NCBI GenBank assembly: GCA_965243635.1
Contig: OZ251574.1
Span: forward strand, 2,914,001-2,978,000
DNA: 64,000 nt
Source of the DNA: Rs1 sp000416275
Lineage (GTDB): Bacteria; Pseudomonadota; Gammaproteobacteria; Pseudomonadales; Balneatricaceae
Direction of reading: 5' to 3'
Under the pieces are notes generated by a model. The model saw nothing but the letters and a program-made list of their open reading frames with translations. It was not told the origin of the DNA and did no database searches. The position numbers and the translations under genes were made by a program. Below are positions 35,993 to 46,258 of this stretch, piece after piece; positions within the stretch are counted from its first letter, which is position 1, and every line of letters starts with the position of its first letter.

Positions 35993-36994
35993 TCAGCTTC
36001 CTATCATTGCTACAAGAACCGCTTTTATGGTGTGCATACGATTTTCTGCCTGCTCAAACTGTATGCCCGCTGGACTTTCAAAAACATCATCAGTCACCTC
36101 CATTTCGGTAATACCAAACTTATTGAAAATATCTTTACCTACTTCAGTTTCGGTATTGTGAAACGCTGGGAGACAATGCATAAACTTGGTCGAGGACTTG
36201 CCGCTAGCAGCCATTAATTCGGCATTGACTTGATAAGGGGTCAATTGTTTGATCCTTGACGCCCAAACATCATCACTTTCGCCCATCGATACCCACACAT
36301 CGGTATGAATAAAATCTACGCCTTTAACCGCCTCTTTAGGGTCTTCAGTAATGGTGAGAGTCCCACCATATTTTGCGGCTAGTTCCTCCGCTGGCTTTCT
36401 AAATTCAGCACTTGGCCAAAGTTCTTTAGGTGAGGCAATACGTACGTCCATGCCCATTAAACAACCGGCAATCATCAGTGAGTGACCCATATTAGAGTGC
36501 GCATCGCCAACGTAGGCATAGCTAATTTCGCTCAAGGGCTTTTCGCCATACTCTTGCATCGTCAATAAATCAGCGAGCATTTGCGTCGGATGAAACTCAT
36601 CAGTCAAGCCATTAAAAACCGGTACACCGGCATAGTCGGAGAGTTCTTGCACTATCTCCTGACCAAAACCACGATATTCAATACCATCGAACATTCTTCC
36701 CAGCACTCTCGCGGTGTCTTTCATCGATTCTTTATGACCGATCTGCGAGCCAGAGGGTCCCAAATAGGTCACATGAGCGCCTTGATCCATGGCCCCCACT
36801 TCAAATGCGCACATGGTACGGGTAGAGGCTTTTTCAAAGATCAGGCAGATATTTTTACCGACTAAATGCTGGATTTCTGAGCCGGCATATTTTGCCCGTT
36901 TCAAATCACGCGCAAGGTCCAGTAAATAGCGTATTTCGCGCTGGTTAAAATCTAATAGTTTTAAAAAACTTCGACCTTTCAAGTTAAACGCCAT
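35993..36994 (-). CDS. arcB: Ornithine carbamoyltransferase, catabolic
   Basis: A 333-residue ornithine carbamoyltransferase that splits citrulline to ornithine and carbamoyl phosphate. Motifs: carbamoyl phosphate site STRT (in FEKASTRTMCAFE), DEFHPTQ and the active-site HCLP (FMHCLPAFHNTETEVG). Location between arcA and arcC marks the catabolic form. It has an AAGGAG ribosome site and lies 20 bases after arcA. Confidence 0.95.
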   Translation of the reverse strand: MAFNLKGRSFLKLLDFNQREIRYLLDLARDLKRAKYAGSEIQHLVGKNICLIFEKASTRTMCAFEVGAMDQGAHVTYLGPSGSQIGHKESMKDTARVLGRMFDGIEYRGFGQEIVQELSDYAGVPVFNGLTDEFHPTQMLADLLTMQEYGEKPLSEISYAYVGDAHSNMGHSLMIAGCLMGMDVRIASPKELWPSAEFRKPAEELAAKYGGTLTITEDPKEAVKGVDFIHTDVWVSMGESDDVWASRIKQLTPYQVNAELMAASGKSSTKFMHCLPAFHNTETEVGKDIFNKFGITEMEVTDDVFESPAGIQFEQAENRMHTIKAVLVAMIGS

Positions 36995-37014
36995 ACATTA
37001 CTCCTTGTTAATCA

Positions 37015-38244
37015 TTAATAGGTTACTGTGTCACGAGTCACTGGACAGGTCATACAATGAGCACCACCACGACCGCGGCCAAGCTCTGATCCTGGGATGG
37101 TAATTACTTCTATTCCCGCTTTGCGTAATAAGGTGTTGGTATAAGTATTTCTATCGTAGGCAATCACCACTCCAGGCTCCAGACACACCACATTGTTACC
37201 GTCATCCCACTGCTCTCGCTCCTGATTAAAACTATCGCCACCCGTTTGCACCACATTAAATTTTTCAATACCTAGGCAATCTGCAGCGACGCTAAACAAG
37301 TGATCTTTTTCTTTACGAAAATCAATCGTTCCCTCTTGCTCTCCGGGTCTTAAGCTATAGCATTGAATGTCATCACAAACATCGACATAAGCGGTGATCA
37401 CATCACGATCTACATGGCTAAACACTGTATCAAGATGCATCGCAGCTCTGCTTTGCGGCATTTGACAGGCGACCACCCGCTCTGCAGCACCGGCTGCAAA
37501 TAAAGATTTAGCGACTTGACCCACCGCTTGAGGGCTAGTGCGCTCACCCATACCTATCAAAACGGTACCGTTGCCCCAAGGCATAACATCACCCCCTTCA
37601 ATCGTGGCCAGGCCATGATCTATATCAGGAGATCCCCACCACACTTTAAAATCACCCTTTGCAAATTCTGGGTGAAACTTATACACGGCAGTGGTCAATA
37701 AGGTTTCTGGCCTTCTCGCTGGCCAATACATGGAGGTTAATACGACACCACGGTTTATCCAGCAACTGTTGTCACGGGTAAATTGAGTATTGGGAATCGG
37801 TGGAATAACAAAGCCATGTTGTCCCAAATAATTACCAAACATGCCGTGCGGCTTAAAAGGTAAATCCTGAACCGCAATACCTCCTATTAAATGCATAGCC
37901 AGTGATTTTGCATCCCAGTCATCTAGCCAAGATCGCAACTCATTTAACATGCCAACACCGACGTTATTTTCGGTGATCAATCGATCTAACACCCAATTTC
38001 TGGCTTCTTTGTTCTCCATTGTGGTTTTAAGTAGTTGGTGAAACTCATAGACCTGTACGTCTCGCTCTTCCATTTTCATTCTGAAATCTGCATGATCAGT
38101 CTTTGCTTGATGCACCCAGAGAACATCGTCATAAAGAAGCTTTTCAGCATTACCTGGAGTTAATCTTGCATGCGCAAGCCCCGGTTGACAGGTGATCACT
38201 TTTCTTAATTTTCCTATTTCTGAATCTGTACCAAAACCGCTCAT
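37015..38244 (-). CDS. arcA: Arginine deiminase
   Basis: A 409-residue arginine deiminase, converting arginine to citrulline and ammonia. The catalytic cysteine is in GRGRGGAHCMTCPVTRD near the C-terminus. Other signatures are FTRDNSCWINRGVV and IEGGDVMPWGNGTVLIGMGERT. I start it at ATG 38244, six bases after AAGGGG, rather than at TTG 38250. A 165-base MITE lies upstream and separates it from the permease remnant. Confidence 0.95.
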   Translation of the reverse strand: MSGFGTDSEIGKLRKVITCQPGLAHARLTPGNAEKLLYDDVLWVHQAKTDHADFRMKMEERDVQVYEFHQLLKTTMENKEARNWVLDRLITENNVGVGMLNELRSWLDDWDAKSLAMHLIGGIAVQDLPFKPHGMFGNYLGQHGFVIPPIPNTQFTRDNSCWINRGVVLTSMYWPARRPETLLTTAVYKFHPEFAKGDFKVWWGSPDIDHGLATIEGGDVMPWGNGTVLIGMGERTSPQAVGQVAKSLFAAGAAERVVACQMPQSRAAMHLDTVFSHVDRDVITAYVDVCDDIQCYSLRPGEQEGTIDFRKEKDHLFSVAADCLGIEKFNVVQTGGDSFNQEREQWDDGNNVVCLEPGVVIAYDRNTYTNTLLRKAGIEVITIPGSELGRGRGGAHCMTCPVTRDTVTY

Positions 38245-38270
38245 AGCCAACCCCTTTTAAACGACATTAT

Positions 38271-38435
38271 CTAGTGCCCATCCAGAAACAATGAGCTACT
38301 GCGACAGCCCCACTAACTCAATCTAATCACCACTAGATATAGTTATTTGGGACAACCAAACGCCCATATCTAGTGTCGCTCATCTTGAACCATTGGGTCT
38401 CTCTCGCTACGCCCCTGTTTCTGGATGGGCACTAG
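38271..38435. repeat. MITE-like family 3, intact copy with perfect ends
   Basis: A 165-base element with perfect 20-base terminal inverted repeats: CTAGTGCCCATCCAGAAACA at 38271-38290 and its reverse complement at 38416-38435. A decayed copy lies at 46748-46911 (shared CAATCTAATCACCACTAGAT) and a more distant one near 40455-40545. It sits directly upstream of arcA and supplies the stop codon of the permease remnant. Confidence 0.9.
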
Positions 38436-38780
38436 CTAGTTTCTGTGCTTTGTAATTTCTTTGTATTTGAAAAACATATACCGGCAAGCCGATCATTAAT
38501 AAAATGAAGCCCAAAAACCTTCTCTGGCATATGCGTATGGCCCACCCGATTTGGGCACTAAGATTGCCAGCCGGCCAAAAGCCGAGGCTAAAGCAATAGC
38601 CCCCATACCGGTGATCACCCAAGCAAATATTGAGATTGGGCCAAAACAAGCTAAAGCCGAAGGCAGTAAAAATATACCGGAACCAATCATGTTACCGACC
38701 ACTAATGCGGTACACATCAGTAAACCCAGTGCAGGTTTACTCTGATGCTTGAGCTCAATCTCCAATTGATTGAACGACAT
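38407..38780 (-). pseudogene. Remnant of APC-family arginine/ornithine antiporter
   Basis: The first 88 residues (LGLLMCTALVVGNMIGSGIF, LVPKSGGPYAYAREGF) are the N-terminus of an AdiC/ArcD-like amino acid antiporter. They jump, out of frame, to the family's C-terminal end (LGFILLMIGLPVYVFQIQRN), read in another frame. About 330 internal residues are missing, so this is a deletion remnant. The C-terminal frame then runs into the family 3 MITE, which encodes the last residues (SAHPETGA) and the stop. It starts 2 bases after the YfcC gene. Confidence 0.85.
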
Positions 38781-38782
38781 AA

Positions 38783-40189
38783 CTATAATGCCACTGAAAC
38801 ACTAAGCCCTATCATGATGATGACCGTTAAAATCAATAACAAAGGCCACATAAATTTAAGCCATTTCGAATAGGAAACCCGACCTAATGCCAGACCTCCC
38901 ATCACCACTGCAAAAGTTGGGTTAATTAAATTAACCAAGCCGCTAGCCGCTTGAAAAGCCGTGACAATAAGCGAGCGATCAACACCCGAAAAATCACCTA
39001 AAGGGGCCATGATCGGCATAGTCAGCACAGCGAGACCGGAAGATGATGGCACTAAAAATGATAAGCCAGCTTGCAGGCCAAACATGGTATTAATGAAGGC
39101 AATTTCACCGAGGCCGGCCACCGCTCCCTCTGCATAAAACAATATTGTATCGGTAATATTACCGGCATCCATGATTACAACGATGCCTCTCGCTATGCCA
39201 ATAACCAGCGCAACCCCCAGCAAATCACGGGCACCATCAACAAAAGTAGTGGTGAATTCCTCTTCGCCCATCCAGTCGATAAAGCCGATTACGATGGCAG
39301 CCACGATAAACAGAGCAGACATTTCTGCCATCCACCAGCCACCGACAGAAACACCCCAGATCATCACCCCAAAGCTCAATGCGAAGACACTTAGAATTAT
39401 TTTGTGCTTACCGGTAAACGTCATATCTGAGCCATTCTTTCCCTTTAAGAAATGCGCTTCATTGGATGCTCTCTTGTCTGCCACTAGTGATAATTCGGGA
39501 TTGTTTTTAACCTTTTCTGCATAGCGCATCACGTAGATAACACAGGCGAGCCAACAGGCAAAAAGAAGAATAAAGCGCAGCACAATCCCCTCTGTAAACG
39601 CTATTCCTGCTGCATTTGAAGCGATCACGGTGGAAAATGGATTGATGGTAGAGCCGAGTGTACCGACCCCCGCTCCCAACATTATGATTGCGACACCAGT
39701 GATGGCGTCATAGCGAGCTGAGATCATTACGGGGATAATTATCATATAAAATGCCAGAGTTTCCTCCGCCATGCCGTAAATAGTACCTCCGGCGGCAAAG
39801 AGCCCCATCAAAATGGGTATCATCCACTTTTCTCGCCCTTTTAAGCGGGACATGACTCGAGATATTCCAGCATCAATAGCCCCGGTTTTGCTCACTACTG
39901 CTAAAAACCCGCCGATGATGATTACAAATAGCGCCACATCAATGGCTCGCGCGTCATATGAGGAAGGATCATAAAACCCGGCCACTGGTGCCATCACAAC
40001 ATCATAAAAATCTTGGGGATTCTGCTCAACTAATTTGTAAGTACCTGGCACTGGTACTTCACGCCCGACTTTTTCATTGCTGATCCGCTCGTATTGCCCT
40101 GCAGGGACAATCCAGGTCGCCATAGCGACTACTGCAATTAACACGAATAGAATGGTGTACGCCGTAGGAAACTTAAATTTCAACTTCAT
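38783..40189 (-). CDS. YfcC-family transporter, likely arginine/ornithine exchange
   Basis: A 468-residue inner-membrane transporter with about twelve helices and the YfcC/DcuC-type signatures IIGGFLAVVSKTGAIDAGISR and INPTFAVVMGGLALGRVSYSKW. YfcC-like proteins often accompany arginine deiminase genes as putative basic amino acid antiporters. Here it is first in the cluster and probably replaces the broken APC antiporter. Substrate is inferred from context. Confidence 0.85.
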   Translation of the reverse strand: MKLKFKFPTAYTILFVLIAVVAMATWIVPAGQYERISNEKVGREVPVPGTYKLVEQNPQDFYDVVMAPVAGFYDPSSYDARAIDVALFVIIIGGFLAVVSKTGAIDAGISRVMSRLKGREKWMIPILMGLFAAGGTIYGMAEETLAFYMIIIPVMISARYDAITGVAIIMLGAGVGTLGSTINPFSTVIASNAAGIAFTEGIVLRFILLFACWLACVIYVMRYAEKVKNNPELSLVADKRASNEAHFLKGKNGSDMTFTGKHKIILSVFALSFGVMIWGVSVGGWWMAEMSALFIVAAIVIGFIDWMGEEEFTTTFVDGARDLLGVALVIGIARGIVVIMDAGNITDTILFYAEGAVAGLGEIAFINTMFGLQAGLSFLVPSSSGLAVLTMPIMAPLGDFSGVDRSLIVTAFQAASGLVNLINPTFAVVMGGLALGRVSYSKWLKFMWPLLLILTVIIMIGLSVSVAL

Positions 40190-40246
40190 ATATACCTCTA
40201 AAACCCATTGAGACGAAAAGAGTCGCTGTCACTAAGTTAGGTTAAT

Positions 40247-40401
40247 CCTGGATCCGTGACTTCAAAGAGAATACAGAGTGTAAGATATTGGTTTTACAGT
40301 GGAATTGAAAAATCTTAGCTGCACCCATAGGTTCAGCGGATATTTTTCTAACCTCTGTAGAATCAAGAGCTTATGCTATGTAGTGCAGTCACTGATTCAG
40401 G
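40247..40401. repeat. MITE-like family 2, copy 3
   Basis: Left end CCTGGATCCGTGACTTCA and right end CAGTCACTGATTCAGG, same interior and orientation as the copy at 23772. It lies about 60 bases upstream of the YfcC gene, in the likely promoter region of the arginine cluster. Between 40402 and 40823 there is a distant family 3 relative (about 40455-40545) and otherwise no gene; a 64-codon frame at 40570 lacks support. Confidence 0.8.
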
Positions 40402-40823
40402 TTAATGACAATCTAGGGACAGAGGATTGCGGGAGGGGCGCATTAACTCAACTGGTCACAAGCAGAGGCCGTTATTTGGCAAAACCAAACGCCTGCATTT
40501 AGTGCTCAGTATCTCGGACGATTCAGCTACCTCGCTCCGAGTTCGTCATTCAAAAACACATAAGCGCGCGTGATTTTAATGGACGTAAAAGAATTAAACT
40601 CTGTTATTTTATTTATAAATCGCTATTTTAATAAATGCAATAGCAACGTTATCGATTATTTTATTTCATTGATCCAACGCAATTGGCTAATAACTACTGA
40701 TTGCCAAGTGGTCATGATTAGGCTAATTTTATTAGTTGCCCTTTGTTTTAGTCGCTCTTTTTAGTAGGGCTGTTTAGTAGCCCTGGTTAGAAGTAGTGGA
40801 CTCGACCAAGTGCTACTTTATAA

Positions 40824-41030
40824 CCTGAATCCGTGCTTTCAAAGTGGATGTTGAGCTTAAAAGGTAGGCTTTAAAACGGCGATGAAAAAGCCTAGCTGCA
40901 CACTTATATGCGTCTGGCACTGGCTAAATATATGTCTGTAGGCATCAATGCATTAATCTCAACGGGTGTTTTTTAACCACTTTAAAATCAACAGCTTGTG
41001 CTACGTGCTGCAGTAAAATCAGCAATTCAG
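40824..41030. repeat. MITE-like family 2, copy 4 (diverged, longer)
   Basis: Begins CCTGAATCCGTGCTTTCAAAG and ends AATCAGCAATTCAG. The outer parts match the other family 2 copies, while the centre (about 40910-40960) contains about 50 extra bases. It lies about 110 bases upstream of the TAXI gene. Confidence 0.65.
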
Positions 41031-41142
41031 TGGATAGTCAATCATATATAGTTTTTGTGCGCTGTGTAGCGTTGCTATATTTAACTCTATGCTGTTATTA
41101 TTTATGTCCTTATTTGATAACAATAATATTCGGAGAGTGTGA

Positions 41143-42099
41143 ATGAAGGTTTTTTCTCAAGTGTTACTGAGCGCCGCAGTTACTTTAAGTTGTACCAGTT
41201 TAGCGCTGGCTGAAACTCGTATTACCTACAAATCAGCAAAAACCAGTTCATCTTATTATCAAATGGCGGTGGAAATATCCCAAGCGGTAAAGCAAGGCAC
41301 CGACAGTAACTACATCGTAACGGTTGAGGAGAGCCAAGGGTCTGTACAAAACGTTATGGAGGCGGCAGTTCGCGGCGGTAATTATGTGTTTACTACACCT
41401 CCGGTACTGGTCAAGTTGGCTCAGCAAGGTAAGGCGATGTTCAAAAAAAGAGCCAATCCTAAGTTTCAAGAGATCCGGGCACTCTTTCCTATCCCCTCAC
41501 TAACGATGCATTTTGTGATGTCTGACAAGAGTGGTATTAATTCGTTTGCGCAAATGCAAGACAAGAAAATATTACTCGGTAAAGGCTCCTTTGGTGCACG
41601 TGAAGGTGAAAAATATCTAAAGCTTTTCGGCCTTGAAGGCAAAGTTACCTTGGCGCAAGTGGAGCTTTCCAATGCGGTACCGGCACTGAAAAATGGACAG
41701 ATCGATGGCTTTGTAACCGCGGGTTCTTACCCTGCTCCGAATGTAATAGAGGCGGCTGCAGGTACTGGTGTTACTGTGCTTTCCTTAAGCGATGAACAGA
41801 TAAAGCTGTCTAAGCGCACTAAACTGGTGATTCCAGCAGGCACTTACGCAGGCCAAGATAAAGATATAACCACAACCTCACTACCGGTCGTTGCATACAC
41901 AACCACTGCTATGGATGATAAAACTGCGTATACATTAACTAAAAGTTACTGGCAGCAAAAACAAATAATGGCGGACACTTCCCCTTGGTGGAACGGCGTT
42001 TCCAGCAAAATGTTAGCAAATATCAGCGGTAAGATGCACCCGGGTGCCGTCAAATACTATCTCGAAGCTGGTGTCGAACTAGCTGCCCATCACCAATAA
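41143..42099 (+). CDS. TAXI-family TRAP transporter substrate-binding protein
   Basis: A 318-residue periplasmic binding protein with a signal peptide (MKVFSQVLLSAAVTLSCTSLALA, cleaved before ETRITY). The TAXI fold is shown by ITYKSAKTSSSYYQMAVEIS at the start, GSVQNVMEAAVRGGNYVF and KKILLGKGSFGARE. These proteins bind small acids or amino acids for TRAP permeases. The ligand cannot be read here. Good ribosome site (GGAGAG). The fused permease gene follows 223 bases later. Confidence 0.92.
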   Translation: MKVFSQVLLSAAVTLSCTSLALAETRITYKSAKTSSSYYQMAVEISQAVKQGTDSNYIVTVEESQGSVQNVMEAAVRGGNYVFTTPPVLVKLAQQGKAMFKKRANPKFQEIRALFPIPSLTMHFVMSDKSGINSFAQMQDKKILLGKGSFGAREGEKYLKLFGLEGKVTLAQVELSNAVPALKNGQIDGFVTAGSYPAPNVIEAAAGTGVTVLSLSDEQIKLSKRTKLVIPAGTYAGQDKDITTTSLPVVAYTTTAMDDKTAYTLTKSYWQQKQIMADTSPWWNGVSSKMLANISGKMHPGAVKYYLEAGVELAAHHQ

Positions 42100-42118
42100 G
42101 CTTTAGCGTAGCTTGAGC

Positions 42119-42163
42119 GCTAAGCGCGACTATAAAAATAGGCGTGCTTAGCAGTTGTTTTCT
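42119..42163 (+). terminator. Possible terminator or attenuating hairpin after TAXI gene
   Basis: GCTAAGC at 42119-42125 pairs with GCTTAGC at 42146-42152, with a further CG pairing inside and a T-rich run (GTTGTTTTCTTT) after it. The 20-base loop is long for a terminator. It might reduce readthrough to the permease and favour excess binding protein. Confidence 0.4.
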
Positions 42164-42322
42164 TTACTACAAAAATCAGCGTTAATATCACGCCTTAAAC
42201 CTAGCAACTTGACCGAAAATAGCGATTCAGGTCCTAGAAAAATTATCGCCTAATGACAGCTGACTGAATACCGAATTGACACCTTAGCTTGTCTCATCAT
42301 CAACCTCACCGAACAGATTATT

Positions 42323-44083
42323 ATGCAGCAGCGACTCTTTTGGGCCGGCCTTGGCTTGGTCAGTATCATCTTTCACTTAAGTTTGATTTTTTCTGGACTA
42401 GTGCCAAATTTAATCAGTCGTCCACTGCACATGGCACTCGCATTACCTTGGGCATTTATCTTTATCAGTAACACTCCTGCGCAACGCTATAGTGGTTATG
42501 TATTTGCAGTGATCAGTTTGCTTGCCTCGGGCTGGGTGGCATTCAATGCAGAGGCTTTAGGAGACCAATACGGCTATATAACTGAGCATTACCAGCTGTG
42601 GATAGCGGCAATTTTGCTGCTCAGTGTGCTGGAAATGGCACGTCGCAGTATCGGTTGGCCGCTGCCATTAGTGGCAGCTATTGCGCTCGCATATGGGCTG
42701 TTTGGTCAGTATATCCCGGGAGAGTTTGGTCATCCTGGCACCCCCATTGGCAGTTTTTTGGGTACTTTAACCATCGCCGAAGGGGGCATTTGGGGGAAAT
42801 TAACCGGGGTCTCTGTCAGCATAGTGGCTATTTTTGTGATCTTCGGCGCGGTGTTGAACGCCGGAGAAGCCGGTCAGGGCTTTATGAATGTGGCGATGGC
42901 CGCCGCTGGACGCCTGCGTGGTGGTGCGGCAAAAGTGTCGGTGATATCCTCCGCACTGTTTGGCTCTATCTCAGGTTCCGCCTCTGCTAATGTGGCATCC
43001 ACGGGAGCGATCACGCTGCCGGCTATGACCAAGCTCGGCTACCCTAAATCACTGGCGGGAGCAACTGAAGCTGTGGCATCTTCTGGTGGACAAATCATGC
43101 CCCCACTGATGGGCGCAGGTGCCTTTGTCATGGTTGAACTCACCGGGATTCCCTACCAGAGTATTATGCTCGCCGCCATTTTACCGGCTATTTTGTATTT
43201 TTGGGCAGTCTGGGCCGGGATAGATGCATTTTCGCTGCGCTATGATTTAAAGGGAATCAGCAAAGATAAGCAGCCGGGATGGCGCAAGGTGGCCATTACT
43301 TCTGCATTTTTCACACTCCCTTTTGGAGTGCTATTATGGGGCATGTTTGGCCCTGCCTACACCCCTCAATATGCGGCTAGCATCGCCATTTTTGTCGCCG
43401 CCGGGCTGTTGTTCTACACCGCTAAAGGGCTTGCATCTAAACAAATATTGCTACAGCGTGCAGAAGATGTGTGTATTAATGCCGGTCGACAAATAGCGAT
43501 GATTGCCGCAATTATCCTCTGTGCTTCCATCGTAATCGGGGTTCTTTCAATCACCGGGTTAGGCATTAAAATCACCTCGCTGATCCTCTCAGGCTCCGGT
43601 GGAGAACTGTGGCCAGCTATATTACTAACCGCCATCGCCTGTCTAATACTAGGCATGGAAGTTCCCACTACTGCAGCCTATGTGATTTGCATTTCAGTGG
43701 CGGGACCAGCGCTTTTACAATTGGGACTCGCGCCTTTACAGGCACATTTGTTTGTCTTTTGGTTTGCGCTGCTATCCACTATTACGCCACCGGTTTGCGG
43801 CTGTGTCTTTATCGCTGCTGGGATGGTCAAAGAAAATTGGTTAAAGGTAGCAGGTTCCGCGATGATGCTCGGTGTGGGCTTGTATATTATCCCATTGGCA
43901 ATGATCGCCAACCCCTCCCTGATCAAGCTTGAGAGCACCCCACTATTGGCGATTGCCGCTGCCATAAAAATTGCTATCGCTCTGTACTGCATATCTTTCG
44001 CTATGATCGCCCCACAGCCCCTGATAAAACGCGGGCTATTGTTGAGTGTCGGCTCGCTGATGATCTTCGGTTATGGCTGGTAG
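42323..44083 (+). CDS. TRAP transporter fused permease (DctQM type)
   Basis: A 586-residue membrane protein combining the small four-helix TRAP subunit (about residues 1-110) and the large DctM-type subunit. DctM signatures include GSISGSASANVASTGAITLPAMTK (split over two helices), ASSGGQIMPPLMGAGAFVMVE and TPPVCGCVFIAAGM. It imports the TAXI-bound solute with sodium or proton symport. Fused permeases are the usual partners of TAXI binding proteins. No ATPase is involved. Confidence 0.92.
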   Translation: MQQRLFWAGLGLVSIIFHLSLIFSGLVPNLISRPLHMALALPWAFIFISNTPAQRYSGYVFAVISLLASGWVAFNAEALGDQYGYITEHYQLWIAAILLLSVLEMARRSIGWPLPLVAAIALAYGLFGQYIPGEFGHPGTPIGSFLGTLTIAEGGIWGKLTGVSVSIVAIFVIFGAVLNAGEAGQGFMNVAMAAAGRLRGGAAKVSVISSALFGSISGSASANVASTGAITLPAMTKLGYPKSLAGATEAVASSGGQIMPPLMGAGAFVMVELTGIPYQSIMLAAILPAILYFWAVWAGIDAFSLRYDLKGISKDKQPGWRKVAITSAFFTLPFGVLLWGMFGPAYTPQYAASIAIFVAAGLLFYTAKGLASKQILLQRAEDVCINAGRQIAMIAAIILCASIVIGVLSITGLGIKITSLILSGSGGELWPAILLTAIACLILGMEVPTTAAYVICISVAGPALLQLGLAPLQAHLFVFWFALLSTITPPVCGCVFIAAGMVKENWLKVAGSAMMLGVGLYIIPLAMIANPSLIKLESTPLLAIAAAIKIAIALYCISFAMIAPQPLIKRGLLLSVGSLMIFGYGW

Positions 44084-44119
44084 CTGAGTCATCATATACG
44101 TGGCGAGTTCAATCTTTTA

Positions 44120-46080
44120 ATCCCTCACTGTGGTAAGAGCATGTTTCACCACAGAGGGCACAGAGACGCTGCGCTACACAGAGGAAAAACAAAACACTAT
44201 AGTGACAAAAACTGGCGAGTTTGTAGAGACATGTAAACCATGTGAGTTCATATGGTGAGTTCAGTTTTTACAAATATCTTGCTAATTAACAGCGATTATT
44301 TGCATTTTTCTATTTTTTTGAGCCACAGCATTTAAGTCTTTAAGTCCCTGCGCTGTGTTCTCTGTGGTAAGATCAAGATTTTAAAGAATGTTTCACCACA
44401 GAGGTCACAGAGGCGCTGCGCTACACAGAGAAAACATTAAAATCAAGAAATCAAGAAAGACAGCAATCTCTAGGCCTAATCTTTTAAATCCCTCCTCCGT
44501 GCCCTCTGTGACCTCTGTGGTAAACCAATCTTTTAAAGTTTTTTAACCACAGAGATCACACAGACACTGCGCTGCAAAGAGAAAAGCCTAAAACCTAGTA
44601 AAACAAAAACCAAGATCTTAAGGGCGTTTTCACCACAGAGGTCACAGAGGCGCTGCGCTGCACAGAGAAAACATTAAAATCAAGAAATTTAGAAAGACAG
44701 CAATCTCTAGGCCTTAATCTTTTAAATCCCTCCTCTGTGACCTCTGTGGTAAAACTAGTCTTTTAAAGTCTTTTTTCACCACCGAGATCCACAGACACTG
44801 CGATGCACAGAGAAAACCCTAGAAGACTAGAAAGACCAAAGACTGAGCAAGACCAACAATCAAAACCCTAAGGGCCTTTTTCACCACAGAGGTCACAGAG
44901 GCGCTGCGCTGCACAGAGAAAACATTAAAATCAAGAAATTTAGAAAGACAACAAATCTCTAGGCCTTAATCTTTTAAATCCCTCCTCTGTGACCTCTGTG
45001 CCCTCTGTGGTAAAACAAGTCTTTTAAAGTCTTTTTTCACCACCGAGATCCACAGACACCGCGATGCACAGAGAAAAGCCTAAAACCTAGTAAAACAAAA
45101 ACCAAGATCTTAAGGGCGTTTTCACCACAGAGGTCACAGAGGCGCTGCGCTGCACAGAGAAAACATTAAAATCAAGAAATTTAGAAAGACAACAATCTCT
45201 AAGCCTTAATCTTTTAAATCCCTCCTCTGTGACCTCTGTGCCCTCTGTGGTAAACCAATCTTTTAAAGTCTTTTTTCACCACCGAGATCCACAGACACCG
45301 CGATGCACAGAGAAAAGCCTAAAACCTAGTAAAACAAAAACCAAGATCTTAAGGGCGTTTTCACCACAGAGGTCACAGAGGCGCTGCGCTGCACAGAGAA
45401 AACATTAAAATCAAGAAATTTAGAAAGACAACAATCTCTAAGCCTTAATCTTTTAAATCCCTCCTCTGTGACCTCTGTGCCCTCTGTGGTAAAACAATCT
45501 TTTAAAGTCTTTTTTCACCACCGAGATCCACAGACACTGCGCTGCACAGAGAAAACATTAAAATCAATAAATTTAGAAAGACAACAAATCTCTAGGCCTT
45601 AATCTTTTAAATCCCTCCTCTGTGACCTCTGTGACCTCTGTGGTAAACCAGTCTTTTAAAGTCTTTTTTCACCACCGAGATCCACAGACACTGCGCCGCA
45701 CAGAGAAAACATTAAAATCAAGAAATTTAGAAAGACAGCAAATCTCTAGGCCTTAATCTTTTAAATCCCTCCTCTGTGCCCTCTGTGGTAAACCAGTCTT
45801 TTAAAGTCTTTTTTCACCACCGAGATCCACAGACACTGCGCTGCACAGAGAAAAGCCTAAAACCTAGTAAAACAAAAACCAAGATCTTAAGGGCCTTTTT
45901 CACCACAGAGGTCACAGAGGCGCTGCGCTACACAGAGAAAACCCTAAAACCAACCAATCTAATTCTTGGCAAAACAACAATTTTCTAGGTTTTAGTCTTT
46001 TAAATCCCTCCTCTGTGACCTCTGTGACCTCTGTGGTAAAACTAATCTTTTAAAGTCTTTTTTCACCACAGAGGAAAAAC
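44120..46080. repeat. Array 6: largest CACAGAGG palindromic repeat array
   Basis: Almost 2 kb. CACCACAGAGGTCACAGAGG recurs at 44394, 44631, 44882, 45123, 45362 and 45901 (steps 237, 251, 241, 239, then 539), with CACCACCGAGATCCACAGACAC half-units between. From 45500 to 45900 the half-units repeat without the main arm. A 70-codon frame inside (45776-45988) is repeat. The stretch to 46258 holds irregular CTTCTAACTT repeats and no gene. Confidence 0.92.
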
Positions 46081-46258
46081 AAAATACTATAATTACAATA
46101 AGTTGCGAGTTCAGTATTTCTTTACACATCCTGCTTTTCACCAGCATCCTACTAATTCCCAGCAATTAACTTTCCATTTTTAATCACTTGACCTGCCACT
46201 CATTACTTTTCTTGCTCACAGCTTTTAACTTCCAACTTCAAGCTTCTAACCCCCTCCC

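Noticed and set aside
40570..40764. 64-codon reading frame upstream of the TAXI gene
   Set aside because: Low-complexity composition, no ribosome site and no recognised motif; it lies among MITE remnants.
42119..42163. Riboswitch between TAXI and permease genes
   Set aside because: Only one simple hairpin is visible; there is no conserved multi-stem structure I recognise.
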